DNA of 64,000 nucleotides from Nitrospira sp. (GCA_035968315.1 JAVYIN010000005.1:1-64000); one strand, 5' to 3'. Shown: positions 40,762 through 49,991, counted from the first letter of the stretch. Numbers and translations are program-made. The notes: generated by a model from the letters alone, not told the origin.

Positions 40762-42861
40762 ATGAAGGGTGTATGGCGGGGGATTGGTTTATCGGGGTTC
40801 ATTGCAGTTGTGGCGTGCATCGCACTGGTTGCTTGCAGCGGAGGTGGGAGCAGCAGTGGCGGCAGCACACCTTCGGTGCAGACGGGATCTGTATCTGGGG
40901 TAGTTGTTTCAGCGGAGACAGGGAACGCGCCGGTGGCAGGTGCGTTCGTGAGCACAACGGCAGGGTCGACTGCGTCAGGCGCCGATGGCAGCTTCACGGT
41001 ACCAGCTCCGGTGAATGATCGTGCTGTCATCCACGTTGAGGCCAGCGGGTTTGCGGAGGCGTTTCCAGTTGCACGGGTAGTATCGGGGCAGACTACGACG
41101 GTTGGCGTCAAGTTGCTCCCGGTCGGGTCTACGCAGCCCGTGACGGTGGCGAGCGGTGGAACTGTGACGGTACCCAACTCGACGGCGCAGGTCGATCTGC
41201 CCGCCAATGGGCTGGTTCCCCAAAATGGCGGCACGGTAGCCGGAACGGTCAATGTGTCCGTTACTCCGATTAACCCCGCAGTCGATCCGAAGTTAATGCC
41301 TGGTGACTTTACCGGCTTATCGGCTGGAGGAACGACGCCGATTGAAAGCTTTGGCGCGATCGTTGTGGATATCCGCGACAATGCCGGTAATCGCTATAAC
41401 TTAGCGGCAGGCAAGACCGCGACGATCCGGATTCCGTTAGGGACCAAAAGCTCGAATCCTCCCACCACCATTCCCCTCTGGTATTTCGATGAGACAAGCG
41501 GGTTATGGAAGGAGGAAGGTACGGCGACGCTCCAAGGAACGGCTCCAAATCAGTATTACGAAGGGACTGTCTCACATTTCAGTACGTGGAATGCGGATGA
41601 TCCGATGCTGCGAACGTGGGTGAATGGCTGCGTGCAGGATGCAAATGGGCAGCGGGTGGCCTATGCATGGGTGGAGAGTGACGGCATTGACTACTCAGGA
41701 GGCGATTCTGATTGGACGATGGCCGACGGGACATTCAAAGTAGGAGTCCGGAAAGGCGGATCATCGGCAGTCAGGGTAGTTAAGTATAATTCTAATCCAT
41801 TTAGTTTCGAGGTGATCAGTAATTCTGTGACGGTGACCTCGTCGCCCAATGACCCCACGGATTTTGTACGAACCTTGCAGAATTGCCTGGTTGTGAACCC
41901 CGGGGTCTTGACGGTTGCCACCTCCGTGTTGGCGGGGGGCAATGTGAATGCCGTCTACAATCAGACATTAGCCGCAACCGGCGGCGTGCCAGGCTATGCC
42001 TGGAGTCTGAATGCCGGGTCGAATCCCTTGCCGGCCGGATTGTCGTTGAATGCATCCGGCGTGATTTTGGGTACGCCGACGGCGGCGGGCACGACGACGA
42101 TCACGGTGAAGGTCACGGACTCGGTCGGCGGGATCGCGACCAAACAGCTGAGCATCACGATCAGTCCGGCTGGGGTGATGCCCATCAGCATCACGACCGC
42201 CTCGCCGCTACCGGCAGGAGTCGTTGGGTCTACCTACAATCTTTCGCTGGCAGCCACGGGGGGAACCGGCACCAGAACGTGGAGCGTGACTGCCGGGTCG
42301 TTGCCGACAGGACTGACACTCAATCCGTCCACTGGGGCGATCAGTGGCATACCTACGACACAGGGGACGGCTACGTTTACCGTTCAAGTGGCGGATAGTG
42401 GGAATCCACAACAGTCTGATCAGCGGCAACTGAGTCTGACCATCAACTCAGTCGGTGGTGGCGGAGGAGGCACGCTTACGGTGACTGGTGCACCAGCGAG
42501 CGTGGGAGGGAGTTTTGTCGTGAATCCGAGCGATATTGTTATAGAAGACTTCTTTGGGTTTAGAGGTGTTGTATGGGGTGAGGTAGTTTCAGGGGGCCAT
42601 ATAGAGGGAGTAGGGGTAGTCTATGAGCTCTCAACAGGGAACCTAGTAAGTTCATCCTTCTTTATCTCAGATGGAGGGGTGTACAAACAGTGGTCTTGTT
42701 TCACGCCGTTAGGTTCTCCGCTTCCTGGGTGGACTCCATGTAGTGGGGTTACGTTGGACGTCAGTACAGGGACGGTCACTTTTGCGAACGCGACGTTGGG
42801 TGACATTGAAAATCTAGTACCTACCATTACCCTGAATGGCTCGTTGAGCGTTACGCCGTGA
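40762..42861 (+). CDS. Large Ig-like repeat lipoprotein (paralogue 1)
   Basis: A 699-residue exported lipoprotein. ATG 40762 has GGGAGG upstream. The signal peptide ends in a LVAC lipobox followed by a Gly/Ser-rich spacer. Residues ~40-120 form a carboxypeptidase-regulatory-like beta domain (GVVVSAETGNAPVAGAFV). Residues ~130-290 hold a conserved module with DLPANGLVP and LWYFDETSGLWKEEG. Residues ~375-560 hold two putative-Ig (He_PIG-type) repeats (LPAGLSLNASGVILGTP; LPTGLTLNPSTGAISGIP). After a poly-Gly linker, a ~125-residue tip carries two cysteines and is lower in GC. A paralogue lies at 53976. Outer-membrane or surface location is inferred. Confidence 0.8.
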   Translation: MKGVWRGIGLSGFIAVVACIALVACSGGGSSSGGSTPSVQTGSVSGVVVSAETGNAPVAGAFVSTTAGSTASGADGSFTVPAPVNDRAVIHVEASGFAEAFPVARVVSGQTTTVGVKLLPVGSTQPVTVASGGTVTVPNSTAQVDLPANGLVPQNGGTVAGTVNVSVTPINPAVDPKLMPGDFTGLSAGGTTPIESFGAIVVDIRDNAGNRYNLAAGKTATIRIPLGTKSSNPPTTIPLWYFDETSGLWKEEGTATLQGTAPNQYYEGTVSHFSTWNADDPMLRTWVNGCVQDANGQRVAYAWVESDGIDYSGGDSDWTMADGTFKVGVRKGGSSAVRVVKYNSNPFSFEVISNSVTVTSSPNDPTDFVRTLQNCLVVNPGVLTVATSVLAGGNVNAVYNQTLAATGGVPGYAWSLNAGSNPLPAGLSLNASGVILGTPTAAGTTTITVKVTDSVGGIATKQLSITISPAGVMPISITTASPLPAGVVGSTYNLSLAATGGTGTRTWSVTAGSLPTGLTLNPSTGAISGIPTTQGTATFTVQVADSGNPQQSDQRQLSLTINSVGGGGGGTLTVTGAPASVGGSFVVNPSDIVIEDFFGFRGVVWGEVVSGGHIEGVGVVYELSTGNLVSSSFFISDGGVYKQWSCFTPLGSPLPGWTPCSGVTLDVSTGTVTFANATLGDIENLVPTITLNGSLSVTP

Positions 42862-42885
42862 TGAGTGAGGGGAGATTGGATTTGG

Positions 42886-42913
42886 CGAGGCGGCGGGATT
42901 CCCCGCCGCCTCG
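42886..42913. terminator. Strong GC-rich hairpin after lipoprotein paralogue 1
   Basis: CGAGGCGGCGGG (42886-42897) and CCCGCCGCCTCG (42902-42913) form a perfect 12-bp stem with a 4-base loop, 24 bp after the stop codon. No T-run follows. An analogous hairpin follows the second paralogue. Confidence 0.65.
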
Positions 42914-43509
42914 GAGCATGGGGAGAAAAGTTGGAGTGTTAGAAGGTGCCGATAAGGCCTATTTTCGTATTGAGCCAGAAGTGGGTTGATGAGGTTCTCG
43001 GCTCATCGTCAGACCATCGTGCTAAGGTTTCATTTCCCGTCACCCTACTTATGGGTAGGGCCGAATGGCCTAGTTGCGACTAATGAGTGCCTTCATTAGA
43101 ATGGGGCCGTTTTTCATCCTGCTAATTAAAGGGTTTCATTGCAGTGAAGTAAGGAGAAGCGGAGGGTCGTTCTGAGTGCGTAACGCATGGTTCTCCTTAC
43201 GGACGATTCCAGCCCCCTGTCCTCCCTTCAAGGTCTTCCATATAGCCGCATTCTCAATGAGCGGTCTGCCGTCAAAGGACGGCAGGCCAGCGATTCTCTC
43301 CAGTTTAAAACGTCTGCGAGATAGTGTGTGCCTGGATATATTCTCCGTGGCTGCGCGAGGCTGTGGAGTTCGGACGTCGTTTCCCTTCCCCCTCTTGCAT
43401 CCGCCACCGCGATCCATTTCATAAATATTTGTCGAGTGAACAGCGAGCTGACAGGGCTGTGTGAGGGTGTGAGTTGAAGATAGGCAGGGAGCACAAAGGA
43501 GGAATGCGC
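42914..43509. other. Long non-coding gap with palindrome and conserved flank
   Basis: No supportable gene is seen in these ~600 bases. Two things stand out. CCCTAC (43043-43048) and GTAGGG (43055-43060) form an inverted pair with a 6-base spacer, a possible regulator site. The stretch 43063-43114 (GAATGGCCTAGTTGCGA, then CATTAGAATG and CCGTTTTT) is related to 56191-56243 behind the other paralogue. A promoter for the downstream lipoprotein genes should lie here, but I could not fix one. Confidence 0.5.
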
Positions 43510-44340
43510 ATGTGTGATGGGGGGAGCCGTCGGCGAAGAATGAAAGAGAATGCATTGCTGCAGGTCAGGCGAGGTGTTGGGTCGGTTGGTTTGGTCATGC
43601 TGGGTCTTTTACTGGGAGGGTGTTCGAAAGCTTTCGTCATTGTCGATGTGCCGGTGAAGCCGGAATTTATACCGCCAGGGAGTATTAGAGAAGTCGACGT
43701 GCATGCGTTTCAAGGGCCTCAGGAATGTGCACCAGAGCTAGAGAAGGGGGTCAAGGCGCGAGCAGTGGAAGACTTCACAGTGACGATACCTGGGCTTCCC
43801 GATTTGGAGGGGCCTCTGGAAGTCGATGGGACTGTCGAGAAATGCTCCATGCGAATGGGGTATGGCGTATTGAATGCGACGATGCGTCTGTCGCATGCAG
43901 GGAAGCCGTTGTACCAAAAAACAGTGCGGGAGGAATCAAATAGACCCGGGGCTTCGACCGAAGAGATGCAGGCTGCGCTGGTGAAGCGGGTGATTGATAA
44001 GTTCGCGGCGATGTTTGTGTCAGGGAAAAGGGGCGAACTTCGAGAGGGCCGCCCGTTGGGATCTGCAGACCCTGGGTGGATTGCGGCAAAAGAGAAAAAC
44101 TGGAAACTGGCGATCGAGTTCTGGAGCAAGCACCTTGCTCAAAATCAGAATGATGCGCGTGCATGGTACAACCGCGGCATTGCCCATGAGGGGTTGTGGG
44201 AGTTCAAGGAAGCGGTGGCTGATTATAAGAAGGCGTCAGAGCTGGAACGGGATGATGTCTATACGCAGGCGCTTGTGCGAGCGGAGAAGTTTCTTCGAGA
44301 CTCCATTGTCATCAATGCCGCTAAAAAGTCGAGGGAGTAA
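43510..44340 (+). CDS. TPR lipoprotein
   Basis: A 276-residue lipoprotein. ATG 43510 is seven bases after GGAGG; two earlier in-frame starts are too close to it or lack one. The signal peptide ends in LLLGGC. Residues ~45-180 form a beta-rich domain beginning PEFIPPGSIREVDVHAFQG. It loosely resembles CsgG/DUF6340-type periplasmic lipoprotein domains, but I cannot assign it. The C-terminal ~90 residues carry TPR helices (WKLAIEFWSKHLAQNQND, ARAWYNRGIAHEGLWEFKEA). It is followed after five bases by the next secreted protein, so the two are one operon. Confidence 0.7.
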   Translation: MCDGGSRRRRMKENALLQVRRGVGSVGLVMLGLLLGGCSKAFVIVDVPVKPEFIPPGSIREVDVHAFQGPQECAPELEKGVKARAVEDFTVTIPGLPDLEGPLEVDGTVEKCSMRMGYGVLNATMRLSHAGKPLYQKTVREESNRPGASTEEMQAALVKRVIDKFAAMFVSGKRGELREGRPLGSADPGWIAAKEKNWKLAIEFWSKHLAQNQNDARAWYNRGIAHEGLWEFKEAVADYKKASELERDDVYTQALVRAEKFLRDSIVINAAKKSRE

Positions 44341-44345
44341 GCGCG

Positions 44346-45335
44346 ATGAATAGCGTAGGGGAGGGCAAACCAGGGCAGTTGAAGAGGGGTGTTACAGGAG
44401 TTGTCCAAAACGCTGGATTGATGGGGGGCGCCATCATGCTGGTGGTGCTGTGGGGATCGGTCTTTAGCCTGCCTGTGCATGCCGAGCCGGTGGTGAAAGT
44501 GCTGTTTGGCACTGACAAGTGCACTTTTTTGCCGGAACGTCTTGCGCCAAGTTGGGTTAATAAGCGTCCCCTCACCACAGATTTTGTGGGAGTCGGCAGT
44601 GCTCCGCACATGGCAAATCCCACCGAGCAGATCCAGACCGCGGAGGGGAATGCACGGGCGGCTTTGGCCGCTGAAGTTTCAGTGTCGGTCAAAGATGAGA
44701 TTGTGCAGGATATGAAAGAAGACCAGGGCGTCACAATGATGAAAATCGAATCCCTGACCAAGCAGGTTGTCGATCAGACTTTGTCTGGGTCGAGAATCGA
44801 AGAACGGTATTTGGATCGGCAAAATTGCATGGTATATGCGCTCGCAATGATTTCCAAAGCGGATGTTGAAGCGGAGAGGCGGAAGACCTGGGAGAAGTGG
44901 CGCAAAATGTTCAAGAACAAGCAGCTCATGCTCCTCGACCGATCTGAGGCGCAGGGCGAGATGGTCACTGCTACTCGCGGTCATCTCGATGCGCTGTTCA
45001 AACAAATAGGGAATAAGCTGGTGGCTTCAGATAGCGGGCACAGTGTATGTGCCGATGATCCGTTGCAGCCTGCCTGTCAGCAGCCAGCCGACATCATCTA
45101 TGCCGGTTATAAAGTCGTGCTGGACAAGGAAGCCGAGGCGTCAGGGATGAAGCGCCGGATCTATAAGCTGATCGGGACGGTTCGATTCAAAGATCGTGTC
45201 ATTGCCTCCTTTGATGCGGCGTGCCAGGGCACCGCGAAGGTCGGTCAGGAGTATGTGATCGATCAACAGGCGGCCAAATCCTGTTTCGAGAAAACCAGGC
45301 CGGTGATTGAAAAGGGCATGGAGGGGTCTGAGTAA
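44346..45335 (+). CDS. Exported LPP20-like protein
   Basis: A 329-residue protein with a long N-region and a signal peptide ending in LPVHAEP, so it is probably periplasmic rather than lipidated. Residues ~80-160 match the LPP20 style: FVGVGSAPHMANPTEQIQTA, then EGNARAALAAEVSVSV and a DQTLSGSRIEERYLD strand. The C-terminal half has four cysteines (CADDPLQPAC and two more) and a conserved-looking beta segment. LPP20 domains occur in outer-membrane lipoproteins of flagellar and envelope systems. Function here is unknown. Confidence 0.65.
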   Translation: MNSVGEGKPGQLKRGVTGVVQNAGLMGGAIMLVVLWGSVFSLPVHAEPVVKVLFGTDKCTFLPERLAPSWVNKRPLTTDFVGVGSAPHMANPTEQIQTAEGNARAALAAEVSVSVKDEIVQDMKEDQGVTMMKIESLTKQVVDQTLSGSRIEERYLDRQNCMVYALAMISKADVEAERRKTWEKWRKMFKNKQLMLLDRSEAQGEMVTATRGHLDALFKQIGNKLVASDSGHSVCADDPLQPACQQPADIIYAGYKVVLDKEAEASGMKRRIYKLIGTVRFKDRVIASFDAACQGTAKVGQEYVIDQQAAKSCFEKTRPVIEKGMEGSE

Positions 45336-45628
45336 GGTGCTCGGGACGCAAGGGCTACCGTCTCATGCGTTGCGCGGGGAGCCGGCCCTGCGTCATGCGG
45401 GGAAAAGCCGGGGTGCGGCCGCTGACTCGTGCCGTATCCGCTGAGGGAAACACCATATTCCCAGGCAGTTTGAGTACGTGGGCTGAAGGAACAGGGCTTG
45501 CTGAAACGAAGGGTAGCGGGCCGTCAGGCAGAATGACGCCGGAACTACCACCCGACGAGCCGTGAAGAAGTAGAACGACCCGCAGGGGCATGACGGGACT
45601 CGTCAAACCGGAAAAGGAGAAGGGACGT
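45336..45628 (+). other. Non-coding leader of the coiled-coil lipoprotein gene
   Basis: No gene was found in these ~290 bases. The left part contains two related GC-rich segments (TCATGCGTTGCGCGGGG at 45363 and TCATGCGGGGAAAAGCCGG at 45393). A sigma-54-like site occurs at 45487-45502, which leaves a ~115-base untranslated leader before the ATG at 45629. Confidence 0.45.
45487..45502 (+). promoter_or_regulatory. Sigma-54-like -24/-12 element
   Basis: AGGAACAGGGCTTGCT has GG and GC separated by exactly ten bases and an intact TTGCT. Against the consensus TGGCACG-N4-TTGCW it mismatches at three specified positions: the first T, the C after GG, and the G at position 7. It lies 126 bases before the coiled-coil lipoprotein start. 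Confidence 0.5.
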
Positions 45629-47038
45629 ATGAAACGGCCAGTGAGTGATCAGCTAGGCAAGGCATCCCGAATCATCGCCGCGGGGGTGCTGTGCTTCGGG
45701 CTTGCGGGGTGCGGGACTCTCTCGGGAGGGAACGGCCAGTCCAGCCTCTCCGGCTCATCGGGCTCCATGTTCGGAGGGTTTGGCTTGCCGATCACGGTGT
45801 CACCGAAGTGCCTGTCCTGGGATGTGGTCAAGGAAACTTGGGGCCTGCTCCAAGAGCCTCCGACGATTGAGTCGGCCTTGGACCGGGTCAATACGGCAGC
45901 CAGGATTATCGAGGTCGGCGATCTGATCTTGCATACCTTGCCGATTTCCGGAGGGTCTGAGTGGCCTCAGAAGGCTAATGGCAGCGTACCAATGAGCGAG
46001 GAGAACGCGCTGCGGCAGTTGATTCAGCAGGATCCGGCCTATTATGCCGGAGCTGCCGGGCAAACGTCGGCGCTGAAGCTGAAGGCGATGTATCTTCAGA
46101 CCCTGCTGTTTAACAAGTATCCCGACCTCTATGCCCTCCGCAAGGCCGGAGCCGCCGCTCCCGCCGAGTCTGAAGTCAATGCATTGGCGACGAAAGTGCT
46201 GGGGCCTGGGTATAGTCCGGCCTTTACGAAAGTCTTCTACCGGTTGCTCCACTATAACCCGGCGTTCGAGCCGAAGGCGGATTTGTTTGCCGGGCGTGCG
46301 GCGGGTACGGCGATGGAGGTCTATCCAAGCCTGTTCGATGCGGTCATGTCCTTAGCTGAAAACAAGCCGGAGATTCTGCGCGCGCAGGAATCCGTCCTGC
46401 AAGCGGAAGAAAAGAAAGGGAAGGAACGGCGGGATATTTTAGAAATTGTGCAGCGGATCCAGAAGCTGGAGGCCGAAGAATTCGGCAACCCTTCAACCCC
46501 TGAAGAGGCGGTGAAGGCCAGCGAGCGGGACACGAATGCGAAAGAGGTCGAAGAACTCAAGGCGCAGCTTGCGGTGCAGGAAGAGGAATTCAAGGTCACG
46601 GTCACAGCGTATAAAGAGGAGCTGGCGAAGCTGGGGATTGAAATGGGGCAGATCAAGACCCAGGTGGGGGCTTTCACTCCGGAGCAGCGCGCGCTGGCGG
46701 CGAATATTCAGACGGCTGTGGATGCGGTGCAAGGCACGATGTGCCAATCGGAAATCCTCCTGGGCATCGCCGGATACCACCTGAAAAAGGCGGGGCCAAA
46801 TTGGAAAAAAGAGGTGCAAAAGATCGCCAATGAGAGTGGCCAGACGGTCAATGAGCGGATCAAGCGGGTCACGCTCAATCTGGCGGCCCTCCCGGCTAAT
46901 TTGTCCGTCTTGATGATTGAGCTTGGGGTATTGGATGAAGAAGCCAAGGTTCAGGACGATCTGTTTACGAATCGGATGAGTGTGGATTCCGGCGGCGGTG
47001 GGATTGGGGCTAGCTGGATGCCCAGGGTGGGCTGGTAA
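45629..47038 (+). CDS. Coiled-coil lipoprotein
   Basis: A 469-residue lipoprotein starting at ATG 45629 with AGAAGGGA upstream. The signal peptide ends in a GLAGC lipobox and is followed by a Ser/Gly-rich linker. Residues ~70-240 are mixed. Residues ~250-350 are strongly charged and predicted coiled coil (Glu/Lys/Gln-rich, for example EVEELKAQLAVQEEEFKVTV). The C-terminal ~110 residues are helical and end in GASWMPRVGW. I do not recognise a family. It is preceded by a sigma-54-like element and a long leader. Confidence 0.65.
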   Translation: MKRPVSDQLGKASRIIAAGVLCFGLAGCGTLSGGNGQSSLSGSSGSMFGGFGLPITVSPKCLSWDVVKETWGLLQEPPTIESALDRVNTAARIIEVGDLILHTLPISGGSEWPQKANGSVPMSEENALRQLIQQDPAYYAGAAGQTSALKLKAMYLQTLLFNKYPDLYALRKAGAAAPAESEVNALATKVLGPGYSPAFTKVFYRLLHYNPAFEPKADLFAGRAAGTAMEVYPSLFDAVMSLAENKPEILRAQESVLQAEEKKGKERRDILEIVQRIQKLEAEEFGNPSTPEEAVKASERDTNAKEVEELKAQLAVQEEEFKVTVTAYKEELAKLGIEMGQIKTQVGAFTPEQRALAANIQTAVDAVQGTMCQSEILLGIAGYHLKKAGPNWKKEVQKIANESGQTVNERIKRVTLNLAALPANLSVLMIELGVLDEEAKVQDDLFTNRMSVDSGGGGIGASWMPRVGW

Positions 47039-47273
47039 CAAGTCGCCTCAAGTCCGCGCGGGGAACGTTCCCTGGGAGATGCGGGGAAGAGCATGAAACA
47101 CAAGGGGTGTTTCCCGGGAATAACGAAGTTAGATCACTGTATTTCAACGGTTTAGAGTGGCAGGCACGCTGGAATGAGGTTTGCTGAAGCAGAGAGTCAA
47201 ACGGGGAGTCAGGTAACGGACTCCAAATGAGAGAGTTCAAACATTCACTCATTACTCACAACAGGGGGGCAAG
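47039..47273 (+). other. Non-coding leader region with sigma-54-like site
   Basis: No gene was seen. The left part has a GGGAACGTTCCC palindrome (47060-47071). The sigma-54-like element at 47170-47185 is the main feature. GGGGGGCAAG just upstream of the ATG at 47274 is the ribosome site of the next gene. Confidence 0.45.
47170..47185 (+). promoter_or_regulatory. Sigma-54-like -24/-12 promoter
   Basis: TGGAATGAGGTTTGCT matches the consensus TGGCACG-r-NNN-TTGCW at all but two specified positions, with correct GG-N10-GC spacing. Transcription would start near 47196, about 78 bases before the LPP20 lipoprotein gene. It is the best of the three such sites in the island. Confidence 0.6.
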
Positions 47274-47921
47274 ATGAAGCGTGACAACGGAATGAAAGCG
47301 GGGATGCTGGTGGCGATGGGGGCTGTGGCGATCATGTCGCTGGTGACTGGCTGCGCAGAGCAGAAACCGATGGGGCAGGAAGCGGACGGAATGGCCAGGG
47401 TCGATACGCCGATTCAGGATGTGAAGGGCCTGCCGAAGTGGGTGAATCAGAAGGGCGCGGCCTTCAGTGGGGAACGGCGCGTGCTGCACGGTGTGGGGAG
47501 CGCCTCAGGAATTAGAAATCCGACCTTGCGCCGGCGGGCGGCGGAAGGCCAGGCGCGGAACGACATGGCGGCGACGCTGCAGGTCTACGTGGCCGGCTTG
47601 CAGAAACAGTATATGGCCGAGACCACAGCCGGCGATATGTCGAAGGTCGAGGTGGAGCAGCATATCCAGGACACGATGAAGCAGGTGACCGAAGCGACGC
47701 TCGTCGGCGTGCAGATTGTGGAGTACTGGGAGCATCCTATGCGGAACGAGGCCTATGCGCTGGCTCGGCTGGACATGGAGCAGTTCATGGAAATCATGAA
47801 GTCGTACAAGTCCGCGAGTGCCGGATTTGCGCAGCTGGATGCCGGTCTTCGGGAATGGGTCCGCAATAACGCCGAAAAAGCTCATGACCAGCTGAATGAC
47901 GAGCTGCAGAAGAAAAAGTAG
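47274..47921 (+). CDS. LPP20-family lipoprotein
   Basis: A 215-residue lipoprotein with signal peptide ending in SLVTGC. The LPP20 domain is visible from residue ~65: RRVLHGVGSASGIRNPTLRR, AAEGQARNDMAATLQVYV, TLVGVQIVEYWEHP and EAYALARLDMEQFMEIM. This is the pattern of the family (GxG, helix, then VxxYW and LARLD). It starts a run of closely spaced genes that ends with the CHASE2 activator. The next gene begins ten bases after its stop. Confidence 0.75.
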   Translation: MKRDNGMKAGMLVAMGAVAIMSLVTGCAEQKPMGQEADGMARVDTPIQDVKGLPKWVNQKGAAFSGERRVLHGVGSASGIRNPTLRRRAAEGQARNDMAATLQVYVAGLQKQYMAETTAGDMSKVEVEQHIQDTMKQVTEATLVGVQIVEYWEHPMRNEAYALARLDMEQFMEIMKSYKSASAGFAQLDAGLREWVRNNAEKAHDQLNDELQKKK

Positions 47922-47931
47922 GAAGCAGGGG

Positions 47932-48354
47932 ATGCCTGTCCGGCGATGGAGTGTCGTGCTGCTCGGGAGTGGGTGGCTGCTCGGCTGCATTGGCTGCGCC
48001 GAGCAGCCTCCGGCCTGGATATCCGCGCTGCCCGCATCGAAGAGGGACATCTGCGCGATCGGCGTCAGCGGGCCCACCTACTATGCCGAAGATGCCCGGA
48101 CGAATAGCAAGGCGGCGGCGATGACGGAGCTGGCGAGGGCAGTGGCGGTGACCGTGACGTCTCAGATGACGCTGCAGACCCGCGGTGACGCCACCAGCTC
48201 GGACACGGCCATACGGGAGCGCGCCGGTTTCAGCAGCGAGGTGGTGCTGACACAGGCGCAGGTGCGTGAGCAATGGGTGCATTCCGGAGACAATGTGAAA
48301 TACGGAGAGAAGGGAACCGTCTACACACTGGTCTGTACGCCTATCGGACAATAA
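47932..48354 (+). CDS. Small LPP20-like lipoprotein
   Basis: A 140-residue lipoprotein from ATG 47932, with GGAAGCAGGGG upstream. The signal peptide has two possible lipoboxes (LLGC and CIGC), the second followed by AEQPPAW. The domain shows DICAIGVSGPTYYAEDA, then a helix TNSKAAAMTELARAVAVTV and a late TVYTLVCTPIGQ. It is a short version of the LPP20 fold seen in the two neighbouring proteins. It is co-transcribed with them. Confidence 0.68.
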   Translation: MPVRRWSVVLLGSGWLLGCIGCAEQPPAWISALPASKRDICAIGVSGPTYYAEDARTNSKAAAMTELARAVAVTVTSQMTLQTRGDATSSDTAIRERAGFSSEVVLTQAQVREQWVHSGDNVKYGEKGTVYTLVCTPIGQ

Positions 48355-48375
48355 GTCTGATGGAAGGAGGCAAGG

Positions 48376-48879
48376 ATGACACACAGAATGGCCATCATCT
48401 CTATGGCAGTGATCGGGACAGTAGTCAGCGCCTGGTTCGTGCTGGCGCCGGGGCCGGCGCAAGCCGTCAAAGACAATGACGTCTGGTTGATTACGCCGCA
48501 GGAGGCCGCGATGGCTCCGGCGCGGGAGGGGGTGTTGGGCGGTGAAATCCCCATTGCCGCCGAGTCGGATCTGGGGCCGAAGATCGAGGTGGTCAAGCCG
48601 AATAACGGCGGCAGCGCGCCGCCGCCGGTCGAAGTCGATATTAAGTTTACGCCCAAAATGAGCCCGGTCGATCCGGCAAGCCTGAAAGTGAGCGTGGTGA
48701 AGTTCATTAATATCGATATCACGGACCGGGTGCGGGCGTATGCAACAGCGAGCGGGATTCATGTTCCTGGCGCGCAATTGCCGTCGGGGAAGCATACGGT
48801 TCGCGTCAGCATTGCCGATCAAGATGGCCTGCGCAGCGTGAAGGATGTGACCTTCGAAGTGCTGGAAGGCAAGTCCTAA
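48376..48879 (+). CDS. Secreted beta-sandwich protein
   Basis: A 167-residue exported protein with signal peptide ending in GPAQAV and an AAGGAGG ribosome site. After a linker, residues ~75-165 look like an Ig-like beta domain. It has KIEVVKPNNGGSAPPPVEVD, SPVDPASLKVSV and LPSGKHTVRVSIADQDGLRS. Such domains serve as binding modules in periplasmic and surface proteins. I cannot name a family. It lies between the LPP20 genes and the protease gene. Confidence 0.6.
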   Translation: MTHRMAIISMAVIGTVVSAWFVLAPGPAQAVKDNDVWLITPQEAAMAPAREGVLGGEIPIAAESDLGPKIEVVKPNNGGSAPPPVEVDIKFTPKMSPVDPASLKVSVVKFINIDITDRVRAYATASGIHVPGAQLPSGKHTVRVSIADQDGLRSVKDVTFEVLEGKS

Positions 48880-48912
48880 CGAGGGACACGCCGCGGAATA
48901 TTGGAGGGGGCG

Positions 48913-49983
48913 ATGAAGAGCAAAGCCAGAGTGGCAGGAACCGGTTTCCTGCGAGGAGCGATCCGCGTGGGCGTCGCGCTCGCGCTCGCCGTCGAAGGCC
49001 GGTTGGCAGAGGCGGTTGCCGCAGAGCTGTCTCCGGCGCAGATCTATGCGTCAGCGGCACCGGCCGTGGTGTTCATTGCCGCGGTGGGATCTGAAGGCAT
49101 GGGGCAGGGCACCGGATCGATTATTGATGCCGGCGGGTTGGTGCTCACCAACGCGCACGTGATTCTTGATAAACCGACGGATGCCCCCGCAAAGAAAGTC
49201 TTTGTGTTTCTCAAGCCGGAGCGCGTCATCGGCAACGAGAGTAATCAGGAGAATCTGACCCGGCGGCATGCGGCGACGGTGGTTGCGTATGACAAGGCGC
49301 TGGATCTCGCGCTGCTGAAGATCACGAATCCGGCCACGCCGTTACCGGTGCTGGCGCTGGCTGATCCCGGGGGAACGACCATCGGCGCGCGGGTGCTGGC
49401 CATCGGCCATCCGGAGTCGGGAGGGCTCTGGACGCTGACGACCGGCGTGATCAGCGCCGAATGGCAGAATTTTACCGATGTGCCAGGGAAGGATATCTTC
49501 CAAACCGAAACCAGCCTCAATCGCGGAAACTCCGGCGGGCCGCTGATTGATATGGAGGGGCATCAAGTTGGCGTCAATAGCATGATCGCCCGCAAGGCCA
49601 AAGACGGGCTGGCGATCACCAGCATCAACTTTGCCATCAAATCCAATGTGGCGAAGGATTGGCTGGGCAAGCAGGGCGTTCAGGTCGCCTATGCGGCGCC
49701 ACCCGCGGCACAGACGGAACGTCCTGCGGAACCTGTCAAACCCACAGTGGCGCCCGCTCCGATCCCCGATGGGGGGAAACAGGCTGCTGCGCCTCCGGCC
49801 AAACCGCAGCCGGTGAAAGTGCTCGAAAACCAGCCGGAAGCCAAGCCGGAAACAGGCCCCGGTCTCCCGCCTGTGCGGCCGTTTAGCCTGGACCGGTTAA
49901 TGAAGGGGCTGGATCTGGTGCAGAAAGATTTAGAGTCCCAAATGGATGATATGCAAAACGAGATTCGGAAACGCCGTCGATAG
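48913..49983 (+). CDS. Periplasmic trypsin-like serine protease (S1C/HtrA-like, no PDZ)
   Basis: A 356-residue protein from ATG 48913, with GGAGGGGG upstream. A signal peptide is followed by a trypsin-2 domain at about residues 45-250. The catalytic histidine is in LTNAHVI, the aspartate in ALDLALLK, and the serine in RGNSGGPLID. There is no PDZ domain. The tail is Pro/Ala/Lys-rich (~100 residues) and ends in a short charged helix (LDLVQKDLESQMDDMQNEI). HtrA-like proteases act in envelope stress. The location two genes before a transmembrane transcription activator suggests linked roles. Confidence 0.85.
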   Translation: MKSKARVAGTGFLRGAIRVGVALALAVEGRLAEAVAAELSPAQIYASAAPAVVFIAAVGSEGMGQGTGSIIDAGGLVLTNAHVILDKPTDAPAKKVFVFLKPERVIGNESNQENLTRRHAATVVAYDKALDLALLKITNPATPLPVLALADPGGTTIGARVLAIGHPESGGLWTLTTGVISAEWQNFTDVPGKDIFQTETSLNRGNSGGPLIDMEGHQVGVNSMIARKAKDGLAITSINFAIKSNVAKDWLGKQGVQVAYAAPPAAQTERPAEPVKPTVAPAPIPDGGKQAAAPPAKPQPVKVLENQPEAKPETGPGLPPVRPFSLDRLMKGLDLVQKDLESQMDDMQNEIRKRRR

Positions 49984-49991
49984 GAGCAGCC

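Noticed and set aside
40432-41018. Overlapping open frames between the LuxR gene and the first large lipoprotein
   Set aside because: They overlap well-supported genes in other frames and show no domain or ribosome site.
45336-45400. Possible c-di-GMP (GEMM-I) riboswitch because of a GGGACGCAAGGGCTACCG string
   Set aside because: The matching upstream GGCAAACC half and tetraloop-receptor arrangement are not seen. A covariance-model search would decide.
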